From Candidatus Cryosericum hinesii (GTDB lineage: Bacteria > Caldisericota > Caldisericia > Cryosericales > Cryosericaceae): DNA of 64,000 nucleotides. The stretch lies in NCBI RefSeq assembly GCF_003570985.1, contig NZ_QXIW01000007.1, positions 22,066-86,065 of the forward strand, given 5' to 3'. The translations under genes and the position numbers were made by a program. Shown here in pieces: positions 26,735 through 35,517 of the stretch; the first letter of the stretch is position 1, and every line of letters begins with the position of its first letter. The notes beneath the pieces were generated by a model that saw nothing but the letters and a program-made list of their open reading frames with translations, was not told the DNA's origin and did no database searches.

Positions 26735-27199
26735 TCACCTGCGTCGCTTGTCCCATAGCTCGCCAATGTACTCAGCGTGTTTGACGTCCAGCTTGTAGTT
26801 GGTCAGCAATGCGAACCTCAGTATGAGCATGGAGTTCACGTTAGGGTCGTGCAACAATTCCACCCTGGCAATCATGCCCTGCTCTTCCGTCAGCCTGACC
26901 TCGTCTAGCGATATGCGGACCCTTGGCATCGAGAGCGGTACCTCCGGCTGCATCCAGAGATCAGGGGCATCATCGAGCATGTCCTCAGGGGCCGAGGTTA
27001 TCGTTCCCTTTGCCACAATACCTCCTGTTCCTGGGTTATGCCCATTGGCCCGCCATATGTAGACCTCATCTCCGATAGTGATGTCTTTGATAAAATGCTT
27101 CTGCCTAATGGCCCAGACAATTTGTTGGTGTTGTCGGGAACTCAGATACTCGTCAATGTGAAACAGATTTGGATTGCCTTGAAATATCCAAGTTAACAT
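26735..27199 (-). CDS. EVE-domain protein
   Basis: A 154-residue stand-alone EVE domain (PUA-like fold). It begins MLTWIFQGNPNLFHIDEYL and has the family's IKDITIGDEVYIWRANG and GGIVAKGTI strands. EVE domains form an aromatic cage that reads modified bases and are found next to, or fused to, modification-dependent restriction enzymes. The frame is open to 27364, but ATG 27199 with AGGAGG nine bases upstream begins exactly at the domain. It is the last gene of a minus-strand group that also has a GIY-YIG protein, which suggests a reader/nuclease pair acting on modified DNA; that pairing is inference. Confidence 0.85.
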   Translation of the reverse strand: MLTWIFQGNPNLFHIDEYLSSRQHQQIVWAIRQKHFIKDITIGDEVYIWRANGHNPGTGGIVAKGTITSAPEDMLDDAPDLWMQPEVPLSMPRVRISLDEVRLTEEQGMIARVELLHDPNVNSMLILRFALLTNYKLDVKHAEYIGELWDKRRR

Positions 27200-27350
27200 G
27201 TTCTCATACCTCCTTGAGCTCGTATTCGTGAGTGAGGCGCACGTGAAATCGCTTTGAGAGCAGGACTCCGGCGAAGCGGGGAGACCGCTCAAGAATGCCG
27301 CAGCCTCCTCGTTGTGTATTGCGCGCCGCGTTAGTTGTCTTCTTCCCAAT

Positions 27351-27953
27351 CTAGGCGTCGCCATAGAGCCGAATATTCCATTCAGGTTCGTATGACTTGA
27401 TCAGAAGTCTCTCCAATCGGTCAATCTCCGAATCATCGTCAATGGAACAGACATAGAACGACACGACGTCATGAACCTCGGCGATCAGCGAATTGACATG
27501 ACAGTTTGTTGATTGACCATCCAGATAACAGTTCTTGGGCGAAATGTGGCCATACCCTTGATTGAGCCTTCTTTCAAACGGGTCATGGCTTCGACCAGCA
27601 TACTTGATTCCCTCACCGGTTGTGAAGCAGTAGATACCTTTTGTCTTGCTCGGGACTGTTTTTTCGATGGAGAAGTCGCAGAAGACCTTATCTCCATGCT
27701 CGTTCAAGAAACGCAGATAGAGGCTGTCGTCAAGTATCTTGAGCCTGTAGAGAAACTCGCCGAGCTTTTCATTCAGAGAACTGGGGTAGCGACGTTGAAC
27801 TTCTTCCGACAGCCTTGTATACCGTCTGGCGGATAGTGTCTCAGTCAATGTCTTGTTGTTCTTCTGCGCGAAGAGATTGACAATGCTGCGTTCATGGAAT
27901 CTCATCGGAACCTGAACGAATTCCAGTTGATATCCCTGAACGAGGACTTTCAT
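27351..27953 (-). CDS. GIY-YIG nuclease-family protein
   Basis: A 200-residue protein with a C-terminal GIY-YIG domain. The sequence GIYCF (106-110), YAGRS (118-122, with Ala in place of Ile in YIG), Arg128/129, Glu181 in DRLERLLI and Asn193 in PEWNI supplies each residue of the family's catalytic set. The N-terminal 100 residues are helical and unassigned and may bind DNA. No strong ribosome site is seen before ATG 27953 (AGGA lies about 12 bases upstream). It lies upstream of the EVE gene and downstream of a gene of unknown function on the same strand. Endonuclease activity is likely; the target is unknown. Confidence 0.8.
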   Translation of the reverse strand: MKVLVQGYQLEFVQVPMRFHERSIVNLFAQKNNKTLTETLSARRYTRLSEEVQRRYPSSLNEKLGEFLYRLKILDDSLYLRFLNEHGDKVFCDFSIEKTVPSKTKGIYCFTTGEGIKYAGRSHDPFERRLNQGYGHISPKNCYLDGQSTNCHVNSLIAEVHDVVSFYVCSIDDDSEIDRLERLLIKSYEPEWNIRLYGDA

Positions 27954-28112
27954 GGCTCGTGCCGTCCTGATCTGACGAACGAGAGTCTTCGCTCATGAAG
28001 GCAGGCGACCAACGGTTTGCATCGGCCGGCCGGAACGTGCCGTAGAGAATGCCCTCGGAGCTGACTCGCCGCAATCAGAAGAATCCGGCCTGCTGCCCGT
28101 TGAACCGCTTGG

Positions 28113-28994
28113 CTAGATTGTATCATGTTGACCAATGTCGAAGATTAGCGCGGTGATCTCCAGACTCTTGACAGGTAGATCGTACAGGCACTCTATTGAG
28201 CAGTAGGTACAGTAATCGTCTTTGGGGTTCCACTGCAAGTTGTTTCTAAAAGGGTGGAGCAGGTTGGTTCTCCCGAAAAGGGCATGGTTGCCGTCTTCCA
28301 ATAATGATCTTACCAGGGCGTCATTGGACAACCCCAGATTCTTGCCAAGTTGCCCGCTGACATAGTCAATATTCGAACCATCGTGGCAGTGGAGGGCAGA
28401 AGTGATACCGTCTATAAGTGGTTTTACAATCGTGGAACAGGCTATACGGAGAGAAGAAGGGCTGTTTATGACTATCGATATGCCCCACGGCTTTGCCACG
28501 TGGCACCTTTGCCTCAAAGTGATGTTTCCCATTTTGGCAGCATACCAGACGCTTGCACAACTATGAAGAGCAAAAGTGGTCAGTTCAAACGACAAAGACG
28601 CCAAGGGTCTGTTGTCTTGCCCTTCGATAGATAAGAACCTATCGTCTAGCAGCAAGTACTCATATTGATGTAGAACAGGGGAGGACAACTGCACCGGGCA
28701 GTCCCGAGAAATCTGGTAAGAGCGTTTGAAGACCAACCCTTTCGTAGTCGCATTTGACAATTGGGCGGGACCAATGTTGTAGATCAGTAGATTCTCGACA
28801 TCTGCATACTTGCTAATCGGGGATCCATATGCTGCATAGAGGATCCTACCATCCACTGAAGGAAGTCCCGCTACAGCCGACCTCAGTTGATTCCTGAACT
28901 CAAGAAGCCAGCCCTTCGGTTCAAAGGGTATGCGTGCGACGCTCCATGCTGTCACAGACGAGGTACCTGTCTCAATGTAGTAGTTGGAACTCAT
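28113..28994 (-). CDS. hypothetical protein in the EVE/GIY-YIG cassette
   Basis: A 293-residue soluble protein with no family I recognise. It begins SSNYYIETGTSSVTAWSVAR and ends with a possible zinc site, YCTYCSIECL (three Cys in eight residues), before a hydrophobic LEITALIFDIG. The frame extends to 29018, but ATG 28994 has GGGAGGG five bases upstream. A minus-strand TACAAT (complement of 28117-28122) after its end region may be the promoter of the GIY-YIG gene. Its position between a small HTH-like gene and the GIY-YIG gene on one strand suggests one functional group. Confidence 0.65.
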   Translation of the reverse strand: MSSNYYIETGTSSVTAWSVARIPFEPKGWLLEFRNQLRSAVAGLPSVDGRILYAAYGSPISKYADVENLLIYNIGPAQLSNATTKGLVFKRSYQISRDCPVQLSSPVLHQYEYLLLDDRFLSIEGQDNRPLASLSFELTTFALHSCASVWYAAKMGNITLRQRCHVAKPWGISIVINSPSSLRIACSTIVKPLIDGITSALHCHDGSNIDYVSGQLGKNLGLSNDALVRSLLEDGNHALFGRTNLLHPFRNNLQWNPKDDYCTYCSIECLYDLPVKSLEITALIFDIGQHDTI

Positions 28995-29073
28995 GACGCC
29001 CTCCCTGCCAGCCGCCAAAACCTAATGCCAATTGAACAGCTTGGTGAGTACTATGTGCGGGAATCTCCAGGCC

Positions 29074-29337
29074 TCACTTCTTCTGCGACATTAGGGTCTC
29101 TCTTAAGGATTCCCTATAGTCCAGGTACGCGTTGGCGATCTCTGCCCCCACGCCATCACCGGACCGCTCGTCGATTGCTCGAACGAATGACTTGGGCAGG
29201 ATGCGGCTACGGGCCTTTCTCGCGCTGTAGACATCCACGTAGTCGACCCGTGCCATGATCGCGAAGTCAGCAGGGGTAATCTCCAGACGGGTCAGATAGG
29301 CGACAAATGGGTTGTTCAAATCATCTTTGTTGATCAT
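29074..29337 (-). CDS. small HTH-like protein
   Basis: An 87-residue protein. ATG 29337 has GGAGG eight bases upstream. TRLEITPADFAIMARVDYVD followed by YSARKARSRILPKSFVRAI has the pattern of a helix-turn-helix of the Xre type: a turn after ADFA and a second helix rich in Arg/Lys. This is weak evidence, and no close family is recalled. As the first gene of the minus-strand cassette it could regulate it. Upstream, from about 29440, lies an unusually AT-rich segment with a minus-strand TATAAT that may hold the cassette promoter. Confidence 0.55.
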   Translation of the reverse strand: MINKDDLNNPFVAYLTRLEITPADFAIMARVDYVDVYSARKARSRILPKSFVRAIDERSGDGVGAEIANAYLDYRESLRETLMSQKK

Positions 29338-29439
29338 GTCTCATTCCTCCATGTCTGTCAGACTCATGCCATATGTATCGCTCGGACTGTGTTTGCCTGG
29401 TCACTTTCCGGCTCGTCGACCAAGCCATTTCGTCATCTG

Positions 29440-29525
29440 CTGGGACTTCTTTGTATATCTCTTTCTCTACTGTATATATTTTCCTTTCTTCTATTATATA
29501 CCTATTTTAATATATTTCTGCCAGA
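29440..29525. other. AT-rich segment in the 757-base gene-free stretch 29338-30094
   Basis: From 29450 to about 29520 the sequence changes to pyrimidine/AT-rich DNA with several TATATA and TTTAATATATT runs, unlike anything else in the window. On the minus strand it contains TATAAT (complement of 29493-29498), a good -10 for the cassette starting at 29337, although no clear -35 is seen. The rest of the gap holds direct-repeat copy 1 (29762-29990) and no gene that I can support; reading frames overlapping the repeat are not conserved between its copies. Confidence 0.5.
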
Positions 29526-29761
29526 AGACTATGAACTGAGACCGAACCCACGAAAAAGCCGGCAACCCTACCCACTTCCGAATTGTTCAAGTTTCGTATG
29601 TCCTTCGTGTCTTTCGGCGTGCTGGGGGTCTAACCCACGGAGGTACGAGAAATGCCACTCCGTAGTACGGGTGGCTAGACGTACGATCTCATCGGCATGT
29701 ACGGACAGGCAACAATCGGACATCTCAAGAATACGTTCGCCAGTGGCGAACTGGCATGGGA

Positions 29762-29990
29762 GGCAGCTGTTTCCAAAATGGAAATGGTTCAACCTGAAAG
29801 ATGGCGTCGGACGTCTCGAGAGGTTGAGTTCAATAGCATGGATGCAATCTTGGCTCGCTGAGTGGTGTCTGACCATGTTGTTGACGCCAACAAAATGGTC
29901 GGTCTTGGCTCTGGTCATCGGGGGGAGTTGAGTATGTGGTGCGGACACGACACGCCGGACCATTTCGCTGCGATTCTTTGATGATGCAAC
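29762..29990 (+). repeat. long direct repeat, copy 1 (about 229 bp)
   Basis: Runs from GGCAGCTGTTTCCAAAATGG to ATGATGCAAC and matches 35518-35741 in the same orientation over its whole length, with scattered substitutions and small indels. Shared stretches include AAATGGTTCAACCTGAAAGA and GGTCGGTCTTGGCTCTGGTC. Single-base length differences shift the reading frame between copies, so coding is unlikely. No terminal inverted repeats were noticed. It flanks the left side of the zinc-ribbon/RecQ helicase module. Confidence 0.85.
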
Positions 29991-30094
29991 TCGACGATTC
30001 ATCCTGGCGACGTGGAAAGGTTCGTGGATCCACCCGGTACTCCTATCCCCGTGGATTCCACTATCAATGCAAGTGACCACCTGAGCAGGAGTTA

Positions 30095-30379
30095 GTGCTT
30101 GCTCATCCGCTAACGAGAAGCCTGTGGCTCATTGAGGTACCCACCCTGAAGCTGGCATCCAAGGAGGATGCTGGCAGAACAAAGTGGTATGTCGAATTCA
30201 GGCACGAAAGCATCGACTACCGACTGAGCATGACCGATGATTACTTCTTGCAGCGCCTACGGGGGCAGGGCAAGCTTCACGACGGCCCACGACCAGAAAA
30301 GTATGTCTGTATCAGCATCGGCGTATACTTTGAACCCAGGGACGCCCACTACAAGCTGGCTGCTGCAGTCCTACCGTAG
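30095..30379 (+). pseudogene. probable remnant of a dual-OB-domain protein
   Basis: A 94-residue frame (GTG start, no clear ribosome site) reading PLTRSLWLIEVPTLKLASKE, YRLSMTDDYFLQRLR and YVCISIGVYFE, ending AHYKLAAAVLP. These blocks resemble the C-terminal half of the dual-OB defence-associated family, whose proteins are two to three times longer. Just upstream, in another frame, FVDPPGTPIPVDSTINASDH (about 30020-30079) could be the preceding segment, which would mean a frameshift. The remnant begins right after direct-repeat copy 1, so insertion of that element may have truncated the gene. The family assignment is from memory and tentative. Confidence 0.4.
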
Positions 30380-30506
30380 ACGGGTTCTGACGATACAGAC
30401 GGTCTGGCTGGTCGGCGTCAGACAGCATTTGTGTGAGCCCGCGCTTGGGCTGTGTCTCTGTTGCGCTTAGTCGCCAGTTGTGGTCTGCATGGCCTCACGC
30501 GCTTCG

Positions 30507-30534
30507 TTGACAGTGGGAACCGAGTTCCTACACT
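30507..30534 (+). promoter_or_regulatory. candidate promoter of the RecQ-fusion gene
   Basis: A consensus TTGACA at 30507-30512 and TACACT at 30529-30534, spaced 16 bases, lie about 70 bases before the chosen start at 30604. A second -10-like TATGCT (30534-30539) would need a 21-base spacer and is less likely. Within 30380-30603 no gene is seen. Confidence 0.4.
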
Positions 30535-30603
30535 ATGCTCAGAGTTGACGCAGCGTCGTCAGCGGTATCAGAAACGGGGCTGGTTGCAGTTGCGGAGGGC
30601 GCA

Positions 30604-33600
30604 ATGGGGAAAGTCTGTCCGATTTGTGGCGCAGAGATGGTGGTGCGCACGGCAAAGAGCGGCCCGTATGCCGGGCAACGGTTCTGGGGATGCACGGGGT
30701 ATCCTCACTGCAGAGGGATTCTGCCGTATGACGGAAACGGAGACGATACGCCGGTGAGCATGGCAGGAGATGTCTATCGCAACGCCGAGCCGATCGATCT
30801 GCCAAGGTCCGTCGTCTGCAAAGCGAGAACTACTTCTCAGCAGGTCACTGTGTTCGAGTCGATGGCTGTGCCGGCATCACTGCTCAAGTCGATATGCGAC
30901 GAAGACCTTTCGCTGGACCCGGCAGTGTGGCAGTACCTCGCCCAGTGGCGGGTCGACTTCCCTGCCAACAATCGCGCGCCTTCACTGGATACCGCCGCCC
31001 AACGTGTTCTCGCCGTGCTTGAGAAACTGGTGTTCCGAGGGCGGTTGACGCTGCTGTCTGAGTCGCTTGAGCAAAGGATAGCCCTGTTGTTTGGCATCAG
31101 ACTACCGAGTGCATTCTCGGTGGAAGATATCACTGGGCTGGTCGAACAATGGCCACTCGAGCTGCCACGTGTTGCGCTGGACAGTCCTACCGAGACAGCC
31201 TTCTATGACTCTGTTCTCCGAGTAGCGTCACAGCGCGATCCATGGCTCACCGTGGTCCCTCAAATAGAGATCGCGAGCCTGGTGGAATCTGCCGAATTGT
31301 CACCGGACAATACCAGGAGACGCGTGGACTTCATGGTATGGCATCTTGGCAACAAGCGCAAGTTCATTATTGAGATTGACGGAGCTCAACATTCCGACCA
31401 GCTGGCTGCCGATGCCGATCGCGATCGGGTCTTGAAAGAGGCAGGCTATGAAGTGCTGCGTATTCCTGCACATCAGGTCATGGCAGGGGCAGGGCCTGAG
31501 CAGGAGAACGTGCGAGACCTTCTATTTCAGATGTCGACACCTTTGGTTGAGAAGCCACGATCGGTGCAGACTGTGTACCTCAAGGCGGTCACGGTGGCAC
31601 ACCAAATCCAGGTACTCCTCGTACAAGGGATGAAATACGGACGCCTGTCGCTGACGGAACCAAAGTCCTGGTCTATCAGTACAGACCTGGATCGTCTTGC
31701 ATGGTTCGATCCAGAAATCACGCACCTGCTCGTCGCTGCGGCGATTGAAGACTTCGTCCGGCTTCTGCGGGCGGTTGCCAGCGTACATGGCTGCACTGTC
31801 GGGAAAGGCATGCCGACATGTGCGTTCGAGAATTCTGGTAAGGATGGTTTCACTGGAAGCGCGATGACCATCCTATTTGACCCTCGGTCCGAATCTGGGG
31901 AGTCATGCTTTCAACTCCTACCCTGTGCGTTGCCATTCCACGCCTCCATGGCATTCTACTCGCCCGTCGAGCAAGTGACTCCAGCGCTGTCTCCCGCCGA
32001 CAAAACCCTGCAGTTTCTCCTCCAGTACCTCTTTCGCTTTGAGAAGTTCGGTGACGAACAGCGGGATGCAGTCAAGCGTGTCTTGGCCGGCAAGGACACA
32101 TTGGCCCTTCTTCCCACCGGAGCAGGCAAGTCCCTGATCTACCAATTCGCATCGTTGCTGCTGCCGGGGAGAACAATCGTCATCGACCCACTTGTCTCAC
32201 TGATGGATGATCAGGTCGAGGGCCTGAGAGCAAAGGGTATTGACCGTATCACCGCCATCAATAGCAGCACATCGACAACAGTGCGCACCCAATTGATTCA
32301 GCTCCTGGGGCAGGGAGAGTATCTCTTTGCCTTCGTGTCGCCTGAACGCTTCCAGATCAAGGAGTTTCGATCAGCGCTGACTTCCCTGACCAGCCACACG
32401 TGTGTCTCCGTCATCGTCATCGACGAGGTACACTGCGTCTCTGAGTGGGGACACGACTTTCGTCCGGCGTATCTCAATCTGGGCCGCACTGCCCGCAGGT
32501 ACTGTGCTGCAGAAGACGGACATGTTCCTCCGATACTGGGACTTACCGGCACTGCGTCCCGAGCCGTCCTGCGCGATGTCCAGCGTGAACTACAGCTGCA
32601 AGATTTCGACTCGGTCATTACGCCCAAGACGTTCGACCGGGAGAATCTGCATTTCATGGTCTTCTCGGCGAAGTCATCCGAAAAGTGGGGCCGCCTGGAG
32701 GGGCTTCTTGGCCAACGCCTTCCTTCGTTGTTCGGCGTCACAACGGGTCAGTTCTTTGGCGCAAATGGCGACAATACCTACGCAGGTCTGGTGTTTTGCC
32801 CGCACGTCAATGGGTCCTTCGGCGTTGTCGAGATCGCCACAAAGCTGAACCAAGACCTCAGGATCCCCGTCAACTTCTACAGCGGGAAGGCCCCAGATGG
32901 GCATGGATCGGGAGAATACACGCGAGAGAAAACTGAGGTGGCGAAGAAGTTCAAGCGGAACAAGATTCCGGTGCTCGCCTGTACAAGTGCGTTTGGCATG
33001 GGCATCGACAAGCCGAACATCCGATATACGGTCCACTATGGAATACCAGGGTCGATCGAGTCCTTCTATCAGGAGGCCGGCCGTGCTGGTCGGGCAAGGA
33101 CTGAGCCACTGGAGCCAGCATACTGCTGCATTATTGTTTCCAACGACGATGCCGGCCGAGCAGAGAGATTGCTCTCGATGAGGACTTCTGTCGAAGAAGT
33201 GGCGCAGGTCGTCAAAGACACGAAGTACGCTGATTCTGACGACACGATTCGGAGGCTCTTCTTCCATGTGACGGCATTTCGCGGTGCTTCGACTGAACTT
33301 GATGAAGTTGCGCGCGTGCTTGAGCGTGTGGGGGCTGTAAGCATGAGGCATGACGCAGTTGCTGTACCGTTTGCCACCGCTCGGGCAGGTGGAGCCAGAG
33401 GTGACGCACGAATGCCAACCGAGAAGGCACTGCACCGGCTGCTTATCGTCGGTGTGATCAGCGACTACACTCTTGACTATTCCAAACAGCAATTCGAGGT
33501 CGACATCACGGGTGCCACAAGAACCGACATGGTCGCCTCCTACACCAAGTACGTTGAAAGCTATTTGGCCAGCATGCGTGCCCCGGAGCAGGCAAAGGCG

Positions 33601-34272
33601 GAGGCTCTTACGTCGCCTGATGGCAAGCCGTTTATTCTTGACCTGGTGCGCCTGCTGCTGGACTTCGTCTATCACGAGATCGAACAGTCTCGCCGCCGCA
33701 ATCTTGCTGAGATGCTCCGTGCTTGTCAGCATTCTGGCGAGGATGCCTTGCGCCAGAGTATCTTGCGCTACCTGGAGCGAACCCAGTTTTCAGACCAGCT
33801 GGACGCCGTTGTTGCGGACGCGCAAGCGGGAATCCGTCTCGTCCAGGACGTCGCAGGGTTGGTCGCGTCGCCGAACGAGGCCGCCGAACTCCGAGGCCAG
33901 GTGTCGCGCTATCTCAGCAGCTATGCAACACATCCCGGACTTCTGATGTTGCGGGCCGTCGCGGAAGCGATGTGTCGCGATGCGGATGCGGACATCGTTC
34001 ATCGTGAGTTCACCAATGCCATCGAGTCTGCTTTCACCGGGTTTGGTCTCGATCGCACGCAGGTGCTATACGAATTTGCCACATGGGGTGTTTCTACGAT
34101 CGGGGAACGGGACGGCCAATTGGGGTCCGAAATTGCCGAAGAATTGCTACGCCTGAGTCCCGATCGCGATTTCGCACGTCATCTCGTCAAGGCGGCACCG
34201 TCCATACGACACGTGCCTGCATGGTTCCTGATTGAACAGGCAAGCAGTCTGGCTGACAAGACTACGTCATAG
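30604..34272 (+). CDS. zinc ribbon - DUF559-like nuclease - RecQ helicase fusion
   Basis: A 1222-residue fusion. Residues 5-40 form a topoisomerase-type zinc ribbon (CPICGAEM...FWGCTGYPHCRG; Cys5, 8, 30, 36). Around 245-290 RRVDFMVW, FIIEIDGAQHSDQ, DADRDRVLKEAGYEVLRIP resembles the DUF559/Vsr-like nuclease fold. A RecQ-like motor follows: DEQRDAV, LPTGAGKSLIYQ (about 505), VIDEVHCVSEWGHDF (about 610, DEVH for DEAH), AFGMGIDKPNIRY and YQEAGRAGRAR (about 830). The last 350 residues are helical and unassigned. Probably unwinds and cuts DNA in defence. The frame opens at 30535, but ATG 30604 has GGAGGG five bases upstream and starts just before the ribbon. A small membrane protein gene follows 14 bases downstream. 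Confidence 0.9.
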   Translation: MGKVCPICGAEMVVRTAKSGPYAGQRFWGCTGYPHCRGILPYDGNGDDTPVSMAGDVYRNAEPIDLPRSVVCKARTTSQQVTVFESMAVPASLLKSICDEDLSLDPAVWQYLAQWRVDFPANNRAPSLDTAAQRVLAVLEKLVFRGRLTLLSESLEQRIALLFGIRLPSAFSVEDITGLVEQWPLELPRVALDSPTETAFYDSVLRVASQRDPWLTVVPQIEIASLVESAELSPDNTRRRVDFMVWHLGNKRKFIIEIDGAQHSDQLAADADRDRVLKEAGYEVLRIPAHQVMAGAGPEQENVRDLLFQMSTPLVEKPRSVQTVYLKAVTVAHQIQVLLVQGMKYGRLSLTEPKSWSISTDLDRLAWFDPEITHLLVAAAIEDFVRLLRAVASVHGCTVGKGMPTCAFENSGKDGFTGSAMTILFDPRSESGESCFQLLPCALPFHASMAFYSPVEQVTPALSPADKTLQFLLQYLFRFEKFGDEQRDAVKRVLAGKDTLALLPTGAGKSLIYQFASLLLPGRTIVIDPLVSLMDDQVEGLRAKGIDRITAINSSTSTTVRTQLIQLLGQGEYLFAFVSPERFQIKEFRSALTSLTSHTCVSVIVIDEVHCVSEWGHDFRPAYLNLGRTARRYCAAEDGHVPPILGLTGTASRAVLRDVQRELQLQDFDSVITPKTFDRENLHFMVFSAKSSEKWGRLEGLLGQRLPSLFGVTTGQFFGANGDNTYAGLVFCPHVNGSFGVVEIATKLNQDLRIPVNFYSGKAPDGHGSGEYTREKTEVAKKFKRNKIPVLACTSAFGMGIDKPNIRYTVHYGIPGSIESFYQEAGRAGRARTEPLEPAYCCIIVSNDDAGRAERLLSMRTSVEEVAQVVKDTKYADSDDTIRRLFFHVTAFRGASTELDEVARVLERVGAVSMRHDAVAVPFATARAGGARGDARMPTEKALHRLLIVGVISDYTLDYSKQQFEVDITGATRTDMVASYTKYVESYLASMRAPEQAKAEALTSPDGKPFILDLVRLLLDFVYHEIEQSRRRNLAEMLRACQHSGEDALRQSILRYLERTQFSDQLDAVVADAQAGIRLVQDVAGLVASPNEAAELRGQVSRYLSSYATHPGLLMLRAVAEAMCRDADADIVHREFTNAIESAFTGFGLDRTQVLYEFATWGVSTIGERDGQLGSEIAEELLRLSPDRDFARHLVKAAPSIRHVPAWFLIEQASSLADKTTS

Positions 34273-34286
34273 GGAGGGGGAGCGAC

Positions 34287-34751
34287 ATGACAGATGAAGA
34301 GAGATTCTTGAAAGCAGAGGAGGCAGCGACCCGGCTCGCTGAATCGCTGACGCGTCTCAAGGAAGAAATGGGGTCCTACCGCGAAGCGGCTGGTCGGCTC
34401 GACGGAGCAGTGGCAGCAGTTTCCGGGCTTTCTGACCAGGTCGTGAACGTGGCTCAAAGCGCCCAACAGGGGCTGGACGCGATTCGCAGTGCGGGTGGCC
34501 CTGAACTACTAACGCGCATCGACGCTGCCAGACAGGATATTGGTCATGTGCAATCTGACATGAACAGGCAACTGGAGCCACTGCCGGGTATGGGGGGTGA
34601 CATCACCGGGCTTGATCAGGCCGTTCATGCCGTCTCAGAGAAGGTGATAGCTGTCGGCAAGAACGTCCAGGCACTTCTGTGGCTCACCATCTCGGCACTT
34701 GTCATTTCCGTGGCCGCTCTCGTCATGGTCATTGTCGCGCGCTTGCCCTAG
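34287..34751 (+). CDS. tail-anchored coiled-coil protein
   Basis: A 154-residue protein, helical through residues 1-125 with heptad-like Ala/Leu spacing (ATRLAESLTRLKEEMGSYRE, VVNVAQSAQQGLDAI). It ends in a single membrane helix, LLWLTISALVISVAALVMVI, and only four residues after it, so it is a C-tail anchor or short-tail inner-membrane protein. ATG 34287 has GGGAGGGGGAG upstream and lies 14 bases after the helicase stop, indicating cotranscription. It resembles the signalling helices of chemoreceptors in composition only. In a defence module it could couple DNA sensing to the membrane; that is speculation. Confidence 0.8.
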   Translation: MTDEERFLKAEEAATRLAESLTRLKEEMGSYREAAGRLDGAVAAVSGLSDQVVNVAQSAQQGLDAIRSAGGPELLTRIDAARQDIGHVQSDMNRQLEPLPGMGGDITGLDQAVHAVSEKVIAVGKNVQALLWLTISALVISVAALVMVIVARLP

Positions 34752-34809
34752 GTAGCTGCAGTGAGGGGTCCCAAACCAGGGGCTCCTCATACGTCTTTAC
34801 GTGACGGGA

Positions 34810-35346
34810 TCAGGAGGCCTGCTGCTGTCTGTTGATCGCTTCGCCGATCGATGCAGCGAGCTGCTTCGGATCATAGGCGGCCTGCGCCCTGACGTGTAGG
34901 AGAGGCAATCCAGCTTTTGCCAGGACTCCGTCCACGAACGCGTCACGTTCTTGCCGGTCTTCGCGGTCATGTGAGGAATCGTCCAGTTCTATGGCGAGGA
35001 CAGGTGAGATCGTACTCTTCTCAAAGAGCGCAAAATCGACGGACTTGCGGTCCACCTTGTTGTGAAATGCCAGGTAAGATCCAGTTCCGTTCTTGACAGT
35101 CACGAGGTTGTTGAGTGATACTTGTGGGAAGATGTAGTACTTGGAACTGTCGGTCACCTGTTCCAGCACGCCGAAGAACGAGCGCTCCGCCCTGGACATC
35201 AGGTACCGCTTGAGGACGTAGGGCAGGTCCCCAAGTTTCTCCGAAGGTGTTCCCTTGTTTCGAGAGCCTTTAGTAGACTGAAGTACGAGAAGAGCCACGA
35301 CAATCAGGATGATCCACCAATACTGTTTGAGAAGCGTCAGCAACAT
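34810..35346 (-). CDS. membrane-anchored DUF2726 protein
   Basis: A 178-residue protein with an N-terminal membrane helix (YWWIILIVVALLVL, about 10-23) and a DUF2726 domain: LMSRAERSFFGVLEQV, YYIFPQVSLNNLV, VDFALFEKSTISPVLAIELD, DSSHDREDRQERDAFVDGVL and AGLPLLHVRA. DUF2726 belongs to the restriction-endonuclease-like fold group; the Asp of VDFALF and the Glu-Leu-Asp of AIELDD could be nuclease residues. ATG 35346 follows AAGGGGG at a good distance; an upstream in-frame start exists but would lack a site. It is convergent with the tail-anchored gene and lies within the long direct repeats, so it may belong to the same module. Confidence 0.8.
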   Translation of the reverse strand: MLLTLLKQYWWIILIVVALLVLQSTKGSRNKGTPSEKLGDLPYVLKRYLMSRAERSFFGVLEQVTDSSKYYIFPQVSLNNLVTVKNGTGSYLAFHNKVDRKSVDFALFEKSTISPVLAIELDDSSHDREDRQERDAFVDGVLAKAGLPLLHVRAQAAYDPKQLAASIGEAINRQQQAS

Positions 35347-35517
35347 GCTTACACCCCCTTCAGGAATCTGCAACAATCACATGATACCACATCTACCATA
35401 TGGACAGCATACTGGAATCGTCTGGCTAGACGGATCATTTGGGGTAGACCGGCAATTTCAAGAGCGCGAGGGTGACGGGAAGGTCTTGTGCCAGACCTCG
35501 CATTGAAGCCATCACAC

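Noticed and set aside
29568-30080. 170-codon minus-strand frame over direct-repeat copy 1
   Set aside because: The corresponding frame in copy 2 is broken by single-base indels and there is no ribosome site, so the repeat is probably non-coding.
32674-33732. 352-codon minus-strand frame
   Set aside because: Antisense to the RecQ motor of the fusion helicase, which has all motifs.
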